Assembly: GCA_963928055.1 (NCBI GenBank) | Contig: CAWVDN010000003.1 | Coordinates: 124,001 to 188,000, forward strand | DNA from: Scatomonas sp963928055 | Lineage (GTDB): Bacteria; Bacillota; Clostridia; Lachnospirales; Lachnospiraceae | Direction: 5' to 3' | DNA length: 64,000 nucleotides | Part shown: positions 24,516-31,451 of the stretch, piece by piece | Layout of the letters: each line of letters opens with the position of its first letter | Numbering within the stretch: position 1 is the stretch's first letter | The notes under the pieces: model-generated | The model's database searches: none | The model's input: only the letters and a program-made list of their open reading frames with translations | Told to the model about the DNA's origin: nothing | Position numbers and translations under genes: made by a program

Positions 24516-25061
24516 ATGGGTGCGATAGGCATGAATGAGATCATGAGCATACCGGCAGGCATCCAGGCCTGCGACGCCATGCTGAAGGCGGCGGAGGTAG
24601 AGCTCATCAGCGCGGGCTGTGTCTGCGCAGGCAAGTATTATATCGTGGTGGCCGGAGAGGTGGCCGCTGTGCGTTCTTCCGTGGAAGCGGGAAAAGAGGT
24701 GGCGGAGAGCCTGCTGATCGACAGCATGGTGATCCCCAACGTGGACGCCCAGGTGGCGCCGGCCATCAGCGCCTGTACCATGGTGGATCATCTGCAGGCG
24801 CTGGGCATCATGGAGACCTACTCTCTCTGCGCGGCCGTCCAGGCGGCGGACGCGGCAGCAAAGGCGGCGGAGGTGGATCTTCTGGAGGTCCGGCTGGGCC
24901 GGGGCCTGGGAGGAAAATCCTTTATCCTGCTGACGGGAGAGGTGGCCGCGGTGGAGGCCTCGATCAAGGCGGCGGAAGCCCTGGAGGAGACACAGGGCCT
25001 CATGGCGAAAAGCGCCGTGATCCCCTCGCCCCATCCGGATATGCTGAAGGCTATCGGCTGA
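24516..25061 (+). CDS. BMC-T tandem-domain shell protein (PduT type)
   Basis: The 181-residue protein holds two BMC domains (about residues 1-90 and 91-181), which make a trimer shaped like a hexamer. Cys35 and Cys37 in SAGCVCAGKYYIVV lie in the pore loop. In PduT one Cys per subunit at this place binds a 4Fe-4S cluster at the central pore. Being next to the PduS-like gene, as in propanediol operons, it may form the shell port for electrons. Start ATG 24516 behind AAGGAGGTG, 4 bases after the previous stop. Confidence 0.92.
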   Translation: MGAIGMNEIMSIPAGIQACDAMLKAAEVELISAGCVCAGKYYIVVAGEVAAVRSSVEAGKEVAESLLIDSMVIPNVDAQVAPAISACTMVDHLQALGIMETYSLCAAVQAADAAAKAAEVDLLEVRLGRGLGGKSFILLTGEVAAVEASIKAAEALEETQGLMAKSAVIPSPHPDMLKAIG

Positions 25062-25161
25062 CGGATTGACAAAAGAACCGGGATGCCGCAGAATAGAGAG
25101 GGCGGCAAAAACAGTAAGCAATACCAAATCACATAAAGGAAAACAAATGGAGGGAATTACA

Positions 25162-25452
25162 ATGAAAGAAGCATTAGGAATGATCGAAACCCGCGGACTG
25201 ATCGGATCCATCGAGGCAGCGGATGCCATGGTAAAGGCGGCCAACGTGCGGCTCATCGGCAAGGTACAGATCGGCTCCGGTCTGGTGACCGTGATGGTAC
25301 GGGGCGATGTAGGCGCGGTGAAAGCGGCGGTGGACGCCGGCGCGGCAGCGGCCAAGAGAGTGGGAGAGCTGTACGGCGTACATGTGATCCCCCGTCCTCA
25401 CGCGGATGTGGAGTACATTCTTCCTACTCTGGACCGCCCGGAAGAGGAGTAA
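25162..25452 (+). CDS. BMC-H hexameric shell protein (PduA/EutM type)
   Basis: The 96-residue protein is a canonical BMC-H: MKEALGMIETRGLIGSIEAADAMVKAA, pore loop KVQIGSGLVTVMVRGDVGAV, and the C-terminal VHVIPRPHADVE. It is the only single-domain hexamer in the operon and so should form most of the shell facets. An ATG five codons upstream and a TTG further out are in frame. The ribosome site GGAGGGA lies just before ATG 25162, which also matches the family N-terminus. About 100 bases without a gene separate it from the BMC-T gene. Confidence 0.93.
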   Translation: MKEALGMIETRGLIGSIEAADAMVKAANVRLIGKVQIGSGLVTVMVRGDVGAVKAAVDAGAAAAKRVGELYGVHVIPRPHADVEYILPTLDRPEEE

Positions 25453-25455
25453 GCC

Positions 25456-25722
25456 ATGTATGCCGGCGTAGTGGCCGGGTCTGTGGTAGCCACGGTGAAG
25501 GATCCGGGTCTGGAGGGAGTGCCGCTGCTCCTTGTGCGCAAGATCGAAAACGGTAAGGAAGCCGGTCTTGTGGTGGCGGCGGACCAGACCCGCCAGGCGG
25601 GAATGGGCGACCATATCTACATGATCGGTTCCAAGGAAGCGGCCAGGATCTTCCGCTGCGGCAACATACCGGTGGATGTGGCCATTGTGGGATTTATCGA
25701 CACGTACAACGAAGAGCTTTAG
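25456..25722 (+). CDS. BMC-P shell vertex protein (EutN/CcmL family), second
   Basis: The 88-residue protein starts MYAGVVAGSVVATVKDPGLEG and is the minimal EutN domain, with MGDHIYMIGSKEAARIF and the terminal strand VDVAIVGFIDTYNEEL. It probably forms pentamers. It is 3 bases from the BMC-H stop. It differs clearly from the 21472 and 25738 paralogues, so the three may build mixed or alternative vertices. Confidence 0.92.
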   Translation: MYAGVVAGSVVATVKDPGLEGVPLLLVRKIENGKEAGLVVAADQTRQAGMGDHIYMIGSKEAARIFRCGNIPVDVAIVGFIDTYNEEL

Positions 25723-25737
25723 AAAGGGGGAACGGGC

Positions 25738-26034
25738 ATGCGTCTGGCCAGAGTGGTGGGGAACGTGGTCTCCACAGTCAAAGACGACGGCTATAAAGGC
25801 TATAAGCTGATGCTGGTGGAATATTTTGATCCGTCCACAGGCGCGCCCCAGGGCCCCCGGATGATCGCTTTTGACTGCGCCGACGCCGGCGTGGGAGACA
25901 TTGTTGTGGTCAATACCGACGGCGGAGCGGGCAACATGCTGTTTGACGATGATTACGGGATCTTTGATCTGGTCATCTGCGGCGTGGTGGACAACTACAC
26001 GGTGGACGGAGATACCAGAGTCATACACGGATAA
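25738..26034 (+). CDS. BMC-P shell vertex protein (EutN/CcmL family), third
   Basis: The 98-residue protein starts MRLARVVGNVVSTVKDDGYKG and holds the EutN core MIAFDCADAGVGDIVVVNTDGGAGNMLF, ending in IWS-free strand LVICGVVDNYTVDGDTR. RBS AAAGGGGG. It is closer to the first BMC-P (shared ARVVGxVVST opening) than to the second. It is followed after 13 bases by the unrecognised protein at 26048. Confidence 0.92.
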   Translation: MRLARVVGNVVSTVKDDGYKGYKLMLVEYFDPSTGAPQGPRMIAFDCADAGVGDIVVVNTDGGAGNMLFDDDYGIFDLVICGVVDNYTVDGDTRVIHG

Positions 26035-26047
26035 AAGGAGAGCTGCT

Positions 26048-26563
26048 ATGGAACAGGAATGGACAGGGAACACCAACACCGCCGGACCGCTGGAGATCGC
26101 CGGCAGGCTCGCGGGCATCTACGAGGATTTTACGGAGGCGGTGAAAGCCCTGGGAGGAAAAGGGAAAAAGCGTTCCGGGAAATTTGCCTCCAGCGTCATG
26201 CAGTGGGTAGGAGGCCGGCACGCGGTGTCGGACCGGGAACAGCTCTGCGAAGGGTTTCTGGCGGATGTACAGGGACAGCTGGAGCTTCTGACCCTGGCCC
26301 TGGAGGGCGCCGGCCCGGAGGAACAGGCAGACGCCTGCGCCCTGGCGGCGGAGACCATTACCTGCCCCAGGCCCGCCCGTTCGGATTCCACCACGGATCT
26401 GATGAAACGGGCCATGATCGGTCAGATCACCCCCTTCCTGTCCTACATGCGGCAGGAGGATCTGCGCCGGATCCTGGACCGTATGGATCAGGCCTATACC
26501 CGGTGGCAGCTGCTGCCTGTGGAAAAAGAAGTGAAAAAAGAACTGGAACGGCTCACCCGATGA
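26048..26563 (+). CDS. Unrecognised protein, last gene of the microcompartment operon
   Basis: I do not recognise this 171-residue protein. It is soluble, largely helical and charged, with three Cys (near 69, 103 and 114) and two conserved-looking blocks: GPLEIAGRLAGIYEDFTEAV near the start and TDLMKRAMIGQITPFLSYM in the C-terminal third. It has no signal peptide. ATG 26048 behind AAAGGAGAG is the start; the frame runs further upstream only as overlap with the BMC-P gene. It is 13 bases from the last shell gene and is closed off by a terminator, so it belongs to the operon. A cargo, adaptor or assembly role is a guess. Confidence 0.7.
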   Translation: MEQEWTGNTNTAGPLEIAGRLAGIYEDFTEAVKALGGKGKKRSGKFASSVMQWVGGRHAVSDREQLCEGFLADVQGQLELLTLALEGAGPEEQADACALAAETITCPRPARSDSTTDLMKRAMIGQITPFLSYMRQEDLRRILDRMDQAYTRWQLLPVEKEVKKELERLTR

Positions 26564-26588
26564 GCGTTCCGGAAATCTCCTGGCAAGA

Positions 26589-26637
26589 GAGCGCTGCGAC
26601 ATAGATGAGCGGTCATTTATGGAACAGCGCTCCTTTT
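26589..26637 (+). terminator. Conserved-stem hairpin, copy B (terminator of the BMC operon)
   Basis: GAGCGCTGCGACATA (26589-26603) pairs with TATGGAACAGCGCTC (26618-26632), followed by CTTTTT. Its stem is a variant of the same sequence as copies A and C-F. Confidence 0.75.
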
Positions 26638-26686
26638 TGATCTCGGAGCACAGAAATCCCTGTGGGAGAGGAATCGGCCGGGGGGC

Positions 26687-26715
26687 TTGACAGAAGCGGC
26701 AAATGCTGGTATGCT
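26687..26715 (+). promoter_or_regulatory. Promoter of the DUF134/NifX-like gene
   Basis: TTGACA (26687-26692), a 17-base spacer and TATGCT (26710-26715). Transcription would start near 26722. Confidence 0.7.
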
Positions 26716-26726
26716 GTAAAAAGTAA

Positions 26727-26740
26727 ATGGCATATGCCAT
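26727..26740. promoter_or_regulatory. Candidate operator, perfect 14-base palindrome
   Basis: ATGGCATATGCCAT is its own reverse complement. It lies just downstream of the predicted transcription start and before the ribosome site, as expected for autoregulation by the helix-turn-helix protein encoded next. Confidence 0.5.
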
Positions 26741-26761
26741 AAATTATACGGAGGGATGCGC

Positions 26762-27556
26762 ATGCCGAGACCATGTAAACGCAGAAGGATCTGCGCGCTG
26801 CCTGTCTGCCGGGGGTTTGATCCGGTGGATCAGGAGGAGGCGGACGAGATCGTGCAGATGACCCTGGATGAGTACGAGGCCATCCGCGTCATTGATCTGG
26901 AGGGCCTGAGCCAGGGCGAATGCGCCGAGCGGATGGGGGTGGCCCGGACCACTGCCCAGGCGGTGTATAACAGCGCCAGGAAAAAACTGGCCGTCTGTCT
27001 GGCCTACGGGGTCCCTCTTCGGATCCGGGGCGGCGACTATGAGCTCTGTTCCGGCAGGGATCAGAAATGCCGCCGGGGAAACTGCAGGAAAAGGATATCA
27101 GAAAGGAAGAATGGGATCATGAAAATCGCGGTTACTTATGAAAACGGAGAAATTTTTCAGCATTTTGGACACACGGAGCAGTTCAAGATCTATGAGGTGG
27201 AGGACGGAAAGGTAACTTCCTCCGCGGTGCGGAGCACCAACGGACAGGGCCATGGCGCCCTGGCAGGGCTTCTGGGGGAGATCGGAGCGGACACCCTGAT
27301 CTGCGGCGGCATCGGCGGCGGCGCCAGAAAAGCCCTGCAGGAGGCGGGGATCGACCTGTACGCGGGAGTCAGCGGAGACGCGGACAAGGCCGTGGAATCT
27401 CTTCTGGCCGGCACCCTGGTCCAGAATACCGAGGCCACCTGCGACCATCACGGCCATGAGCACCACGGGGGAGACTGCGGCCATCACGGCCATGAGCACC
27501 ACGGCGAAGGCTGCGGCCGCCATGAGGGCGGCTGCGGAGAGCATGGCTGCCACTGA
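26762..27556 (+). CDS. DUF134 helix-turn-helix / NifX-NifB-like fusion with His/Cys-rich tail
   Basis: The 264-residue protein has three parts. Residues 1-100 are DUF134 (MPRPCKRRRICALP, LDEYEAIRVIDLEGLSQ, GVARTTAQAVYNSARKKL), a sigma-region-4-like DNA-binding domain. Residues 118-222 are a dinitrogenase iron-molybdenum cofactor (NifX/NifB C-terminal) domain, MKIAVTYENGEIFQHFGHTEQF. The last 38 residues are mostly His, Cys and Gly with two DNA-level repeats. The tail should bind metal, so a metal- or redox-sensing regulator is plausible. ATG 26762 is preferred over ATG 26756 because the ribosome site GGAGGG ends one base before the latter. Confidence 0.8.
   Translation: MPRPCKRRRICALPVCRGFDPVDQEEADEIVQMTLDEYEAIRVIDLEGLSQGECAERMGVARTTAQAVYNSARKKLAVCLAYGVPLRIRGGDYELCSGRDQKCRRGNCRKRISERKNGIMKIAVTYENGEIFQHFGHTEQFKIYEVEDGKVTSSAVRSTNGQGHGALAGLLGEIGADTLICGGIGGGARKALQEAGIDLYAGVSGDADKAVESLLAGTLVQNTEATCDHHGHEHHGGDCGHHGHEHHGEGCGRHEGGCGEHGCH
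27445..27504 (+). repeat. Tandem coding repeat in the His-rich tail
   Basis: A 24-base segment beginning CCATCACGGCCATGAGC at 27445 recurs identically at 27481, offset 36 bases. It encodes the repeated HHGHEHHG blocks and is recent enough to be identical at the DNA level. Confidence 0.8.
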
Positions 27557-27561
27557 AAGGA

Positions 27562-28437
27562 TCAGGAAAGTTCCTGGAAGAGCTGCTGATATTCTTCGGC
27601 GAATATGCTGTTCCGTCTCCAGATAAAGGAAATATTGTGCGAGATATCGAAGTCCTGCAGGGGGATCTGCTTCAGAGTCCCTTTCCGCAGGGCTTCTTCT
27701 GCTGCCGCCTCATAGAGAAAGGTGATGCCGCAGTCCTCCTCGGCCAGGACACGGATGCTGTGCATATTGGTGATCTCCAGGATCTTGGAAAAGCGGCTGA
27801 CGTCATAGTTGTAGTGTTCCAGGTACTGGGTCAGGATCTCCCGGGTGCCGGAACCCTGCTCCCGCAGCAGCAGCGTCTCGGAAAACAGATCTTCCATGGT
27901 CAGCTTTCTGTCCGGGAATTTGTGGGAGGCTGCCGCAGCCGGGATGAATTTCAGCCGTTTCCAGATCCGGAAATCGTAGGCGTCGCTGGGGAAATGCCCT
28001 TCCACCACCGCCACATCCAGGTCCCCGGAGTCCAGAAGTTCCCGGAGACGCCGGGTATTTTCCAGCGTCAGCTTCAGGGATTTTTCCGGATGGGCCTTGA
28101 TGTAGCGGCTTAAGGGCAGGGGCAGGAGATATTCGCCCACGGTCATGGTGGCTCCGATGGCCAGAGGCTTGGTGCGGCCGGCGATCTCCCGCAGTTCTTT
28201 CCGCAGCAGGGTCTCGTCGTCCCGGATGGTGATCAGGGCCCGGCGGAGGTGTTCCCCCTGCTCGGTCAGGGAAAGCTTTTTCCCTTTCATGGAAAACAGC
28301 CGGGCGTGGTAATATTCCTCCAGAAAATGAATGTGCTGGGAAACCGCCGGCTGGGTAATGCCAAGCTCCCCGGCGGCCCTGGTAAAATTCATATGGCGGC
28401 AGACGCATAAAAACGTTTCGGTACGGAAATCCAGCAT
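27562..28437 (-). CDS. LysR-family transcriptional regulator
   Basis: The 291-residue protein has an N-terminal winged helix-turn-helix (residues 1-60, FTRAAGELGITQPAVSQHIHFLEEYYHARLF) and a two-lobed effector domain (KPLAIGATMTVGEYLLP to the C-terminus). ATG 28437 behind AGGAGG is preferred over an in-frame ATG seven codons upstream. It diverges from the 860-residue oxidoreductase gene across a 166-base AT-rich gap with T-N11-A type sites. LysR proteins usually control the divergent gene, so the effector is probably a sulfur compound or a related metabolite. This is inferred from position. Confidence 0.88.
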   Translation of the reverse strand: MLDFRTETFLCVCRHMNFTRAAGELGITQPAVSQHIHFLEEYYHARLFSMKGKKLSLTEQGEHLRRALITIRDDETLLRKELREIAGRTKPLAIGATMTVGEYLLPLPLSRYIKAHPEKSLKLTLENTRRLRELLDSGDLDVAVVEGHFPSDAYDFRIWKRLKFIPAAAASHKFPDRKLTMEDLFSETLLLREQGSGTREILTQYLEHYNYDVSRFSKILEITNMHSIRVLAEEDCGITFLYEAAAEEALRKGTLKQIPLQDFDISHNISFIWRRNSIFAEEYQQLFQELS

Positions 28438-28603
28438 AGGGGGAACCTCCTGAATCATTATATTAATTTATTATAACATAAAGAATCATAATTTTACATT
28501 ATTATTATTTTGCGGTAGAATAAACGTAACGTCCGGAACGGAGGGTTCCGGAAGAGCAACAGAAAGCATATGGAATGGATTCGGAAAATGGAGGAAATGA
28601 AGG

Positions 28604-31186
28604 ATGAAGGTGTTGATCATCGGCGGCGTGGCAGCGGGCACTAAGACTGCGGCAAAATTGAAACGGGAGGACAGAAGTCTGGATATTACCATCCTGACCA
28701 GGGACAGGGATATCTCCTACGCGGGCTGCGGCCTTCCCTATTATGTGGGAGGGCTCATTGAGTCGAAAGAGCAGCTGATCGTGAATACCCCGGAAAAATA
28801 CGCGGCCCTTACCGGCGTGCAGGTGCGGACCGGCCGGGAGGCGGTGGGTCTGAAAGCAGCCGAGAAGAAGGTGGAGGTAAAGAACCTGGACAATGGGGAG
28901 ATCACGGAAGAAGCCTATGACAAGCTGATCCTTGCTGTGGGGGCATCCTCCATTCTGCCGGAGATGGAGGGCATCCATCTGCAGGGCGTGTTTAAGCTGA
29001 GGACCCCGGACGACGCTATTTTCATGAGAAATTATCTGAAGGAGACAGAGGCGAAAAAAGCTGTGGTGGTAGGCGGCGGCTTTATCGGACTGGAGACGGC
29101 GGAGAACCTGAAGGAGCAGGGACTGGACGTAACGGTGCTGGACGCCGCTCCCCAGATCGTGCCCGGAGTGCTGGATCCGGAGATGGCGGCCTACGCCAGG
29201 AAACATCTGCAGAAACAGGGGATCCGGGTCATTACGGGAGTCAAGGTAGAGGCTCTTCTGGGAGATTCCCGGGTGACGGCGGTGCGCTCCAGCGCCGGAA
29301 CCTTTCCGGCGGATCTGACCGTGCTGTCCGTAGGCGTGCGGCCCAACACGGCCTGGCTTTCGGACAGCGGCCTGGAGATGGTCAAAGGCACCCTGGTGGT
29401 GGACGGACAGATGAAGACCAATCTGGAAGATGTCTATGCCGTAGGCGACTGCGTCATGGTCACCAACCGCGTCACCGGCAGACCCCAGTGGTCCCCCATG
29501 GGCTCCAGCGCCAATCTGGAGGGCCGGATGCTGGCACAGGTGCTGGCGGGAGCGCGGAAGACCTATCCCGGCGTACTGGGCACCGGCGTGGTGAAACTGC
29601 CGGGGATGAACTGCGGCCGCACGGGACTGACAGAGGCCGCCGCCAGAGAGGCCGGCTATGAAGTGGAGACGGTTCTGGCTGTCACCGATGACAAGGCGCA
29701 TTACTATCCGGGAGCGGCGTCCTTTGCCACCAAGCTCATTGCGGATAAAAATACCCATAAGCTCCTGGGCGTCCAGGTGCTGGGACCGGGAGCGGTGGAC
29801 AAGATGGTGGATATCGCCGTGACCGGAATTTCCATGGGCGCCGCGCTGGAGGACTTCGAGGCCATGGATTTCGCCTACGCCCCGCCTTTCTCCACGGCCA
29901 TCCATCCCTTTGTCCAGGCTGTGTACATTCTGGAAAACAAGCTCAACGGCACCATGGACAGCATGACCCCCGCGGAGTACGCGGCGGGAGCGGCGGAGGA
30001 CTACCGGATCATCGACGTGGCCCCGGCGCCCTCCATTCCGGGAGCGTTTTATGTGCAGCTGGAGACGGTAACGGGACCGGTGGAAGGCCTGGGCAGGGAC
30101 GAGAAGCTGCTGCTGGTATGCGCCAAGGGCAAAAGAGGATACTTCCTGCAGAACCGTCTGAAGGCGTACGGCTATACCAACACCAAAGTGCTGGAGGGAG
30201 CCGCCTTCTTTAACGATGTAAAGGTAAAAGGAGTGAAGTCCACGGTTTCCCCGGAGGAGATCACCCGTCTGAAGGGCCTGGGATTTCTGCGGGATAAGAA
30301 TACCCCGGACTGCTTCAACGCCCGGGTCATCACCCGCAACGGAAAAGTAACGGCAGATGAGATGGCGGTCATCACGGAGGCGGCCAGGAAGTTCGGCAGC
30401 GGAGAGGTGACCATGACCACCCGTCTGACCATGGAGATCCAGAAGATCCCCTATGAGAATGTGGAGGATTTCCTGGCCTTCCTGAAGGACGCCGGCATGG
30501 AGACCGGCGGCACCGGATCCAAGGTGCGCCCGGTGGTATCCTGCAAGGGAACCACCTGCCAGTACGGCCTCATCGATACCTTTGAGCTGTCGGAGGAGAT
30601 CCATCAGCTCTTCTACAAAGGCTACCGGGAGGTGAAGCTGCCCCACAAATTCAAGATCGCCGTGGGCGGCTGCCCCAACAACTGCGTGAAGCCGGACCTC
30701 AACGATCTGGGCATCATCGGCCAGAAGGTGCCGGAGGTGGATCTGGAGAAATGCCGGGGCTGCAAAAAGTGCCAGATCGTGGAAAACTGCCCCATCCATG
30801 TGCCCCAGGTAGTGGACGGAAAAGTTCTCATCGATCCTGACAAGTGCAACCACTGCGGCCGCTGCGTGGGCAAATGTCCGTTCCACGCGGTGGATTCCTA
30901 CACCAGCGGCTACCGGATCTACATCGGCGGACGCTGGGGCAAGCGGGTAGCCCAGGGCCGTCCCCTGGACAAGATCTTTACCGACAAGCAGGAAGTGCTG
31001 GCGGTGGTGGAGAAGGCCATCCTCCTGTTCCGGGAGCAGGGCGTGACCGGAGAGCGTTTCTCCGATACCATTGCCAGACTGGGATTTGAAAATGTGCAGG
31101 AGCAGCTTCTGTCCAACGATCTGCTGGAGAGAAAAGAAGAAAATATCAAGGCCCAGAAGCATCTGGTGGGAGGAGCCACCTGCTGA
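28604..31186 (+). CDS. Four-module fusion: CoA-disulfide-reductase-like, rhodanese, sirohaem/4Fe-4S reductase, ferredoxin
   Basis: The 860-residue protein reads as four modules. Residues 1-445 are an FAD/NAD(P)H CoA-disulfide reductase or CoA-persulfide reductase with active-site Cys42 in SYAGCGLPYY and a second dinucleotide site VVVGGGFIGLE near 150. Residues 455-545 are a rhodanese domain with Cys506 in LLVCAKGKRGY. Residues 560-705 resemble a sulfite/nitrite reductase half with Cys647, Cys652, Cys690 and Cys694 (GGCPNNC) to hold 4Fe-4S and sirohaem. Residues 710-765 carry two 4Fe-4S sets starting at Cys717 and Cys748. It should be cytoplasmic and reduce a sulfur species, perhaps persulfide or sulfite, with NAD(P)H. 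CoADR-rhodanese fusions are known; I do not know a described function for the four-part version. Confidence 0.82.
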   Translation: MKVLIIGGVAAGTKTAAKLKREDRSLDITILTRDRDISYAGCGLPYYVGGLIESKEQLIVNTPEKYAALTGVQVRTGREAVGLKAAEKKVEVKNLDNGEITEEAYDKLILAVGASSILPEMEGIHLQGVFKLRTPDDAIFMRNYLKETEAKKAVVVGGGFIGLETAENLKEQGLDVTVLDAAPQIVPGVLDPEMAAYARKHLQKQGIRVITGVKVEALLGDSRVTAVRSSAGTFPADLTVLSVGVRPNTAWLSDSGLEMVKGTLVVDGQMKTNLEDVYAVGDCVMVTNRVTGRPQWSPMGSSANLEGRMLAQVLAGARKTYPGVLGTGVVKLPGMNCGRTGLTEAAAREAGYEVETVLAVTDDKAHYYPGAASFATKLIADKNTHKLLGVQVLGPGAVDKMVDIAVTGISMGAALEDFEAMDFAYAPPFSTAIHPFVQAVYILENKLNGTMDSMTPAEYAAGAAEDYRIIDVAPAPSIPGAFYVQLETVTGPVEGLGRDEKLLLVCAKGKRGYFLQNRLKAYGYTNTKVLEGAAFFNDVKVKGVKSTVSPEEITRLKGLGFLRDKNTPDCFNARVITRNGKVTADEMAVITEAARKFGSGEVTMTTRLTMEIQKIPYENVEDFLAFLKDAGMETGGTGSKVRPVVSCKGTTCQYGLIDTFELSEEIHQLFYKGYREVKLPHKFKIAVGGCPNNCVKPDLNDLGIIGQKVPEVDLEKCRGCKKCQIVENCPIHVPQVVDGKVLIDPDKCNHCGRCVGKCPFHAVDSYTSGYRIYIGGRWGKRVAQGRPLDKIFTDKQEVLAVVEKAILLFREQGVTGERFSDTIARLGFENVQEQLLSNDLLERKEENIKAQKHLVGGATC

Positions 31187-31216
31187 TCCCCGGAAAACCG
31201 GGAATGGAAAAACGGA

Positions 31217-31272
31217 GGAGCCGCTGCGAAACAGAGGAGGAATGGAAAAATCCTCTGCGGAGCAGCGGCTCC
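31217..31272. repeat. Conserved-stem hairpin, copy C
   Basis: Left arm from GGAGCCGCTGCGAAACAG (31217 on, arm to 31238) pairs with TCCTCTGCGGAGCAGCGG (31251 on, to 31272). It stands 30 bases after the 860-residue oxidoreductase gene. The T run is better on the minus strand, so termination in the plus direction is uncertain. Confidence 0.75.
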
Positions 31273-31305
31273 CTTCTATGCGTAAAAACCCGGGGAAATC
31301 CGGAG

Positions 31306-31347
31306 TGTGACAGAAAGTGTGACAGATTTTCGCGAAAATGTGTCACA
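31306..31347. promoter_or_regulatory. TGTGACA repeat and 30-base near-palindrome upstream of the XRE gene
   Basis: TGTGACA at 31306-31312 and again at 31318-31324. The second begins a near-palindrome: TGTGACA, then ATTTTCGCGAAAAT (31326-31339, itself perfect), then TGTCACA (31341-31347). It lies 20 bases ahead of the likely -35, the right place for an activator or a DNA-looping repressor. Confidence 0.6.
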
Positions 31348-31366
31348 GCCGATTTGTCCCTTTGGC

Positions 31367-31396
31367 TGTCAAAAAGACCGGGAGAAATGCTATAAT
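31367..31396 (+). promoter_or_regulatory. Promoter of the XRE / pseudokinase / FHA operon
   Basis: Weak -35 TGTCAA (31367-31372), an 18-base spacer, and an extended -10 TGCTATAAT ending at 31396. ATG 31452 lies 56 bases downstream. Confidence 0.6.
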
Positions 31397-31451
31397 GATT
31401 CCCAGCAGGGAAAGTTCCGGAAGGATACTTTCCGATGACGGGGGAAACGGT

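Noticed and set aside
28505..31162. 885-codon open frame opposite the CoA-disulfide-reductase fusion
   Set aside because: It mirrors the real gene in a GC-rich third-codon context, has no ribosome site and matches no family.
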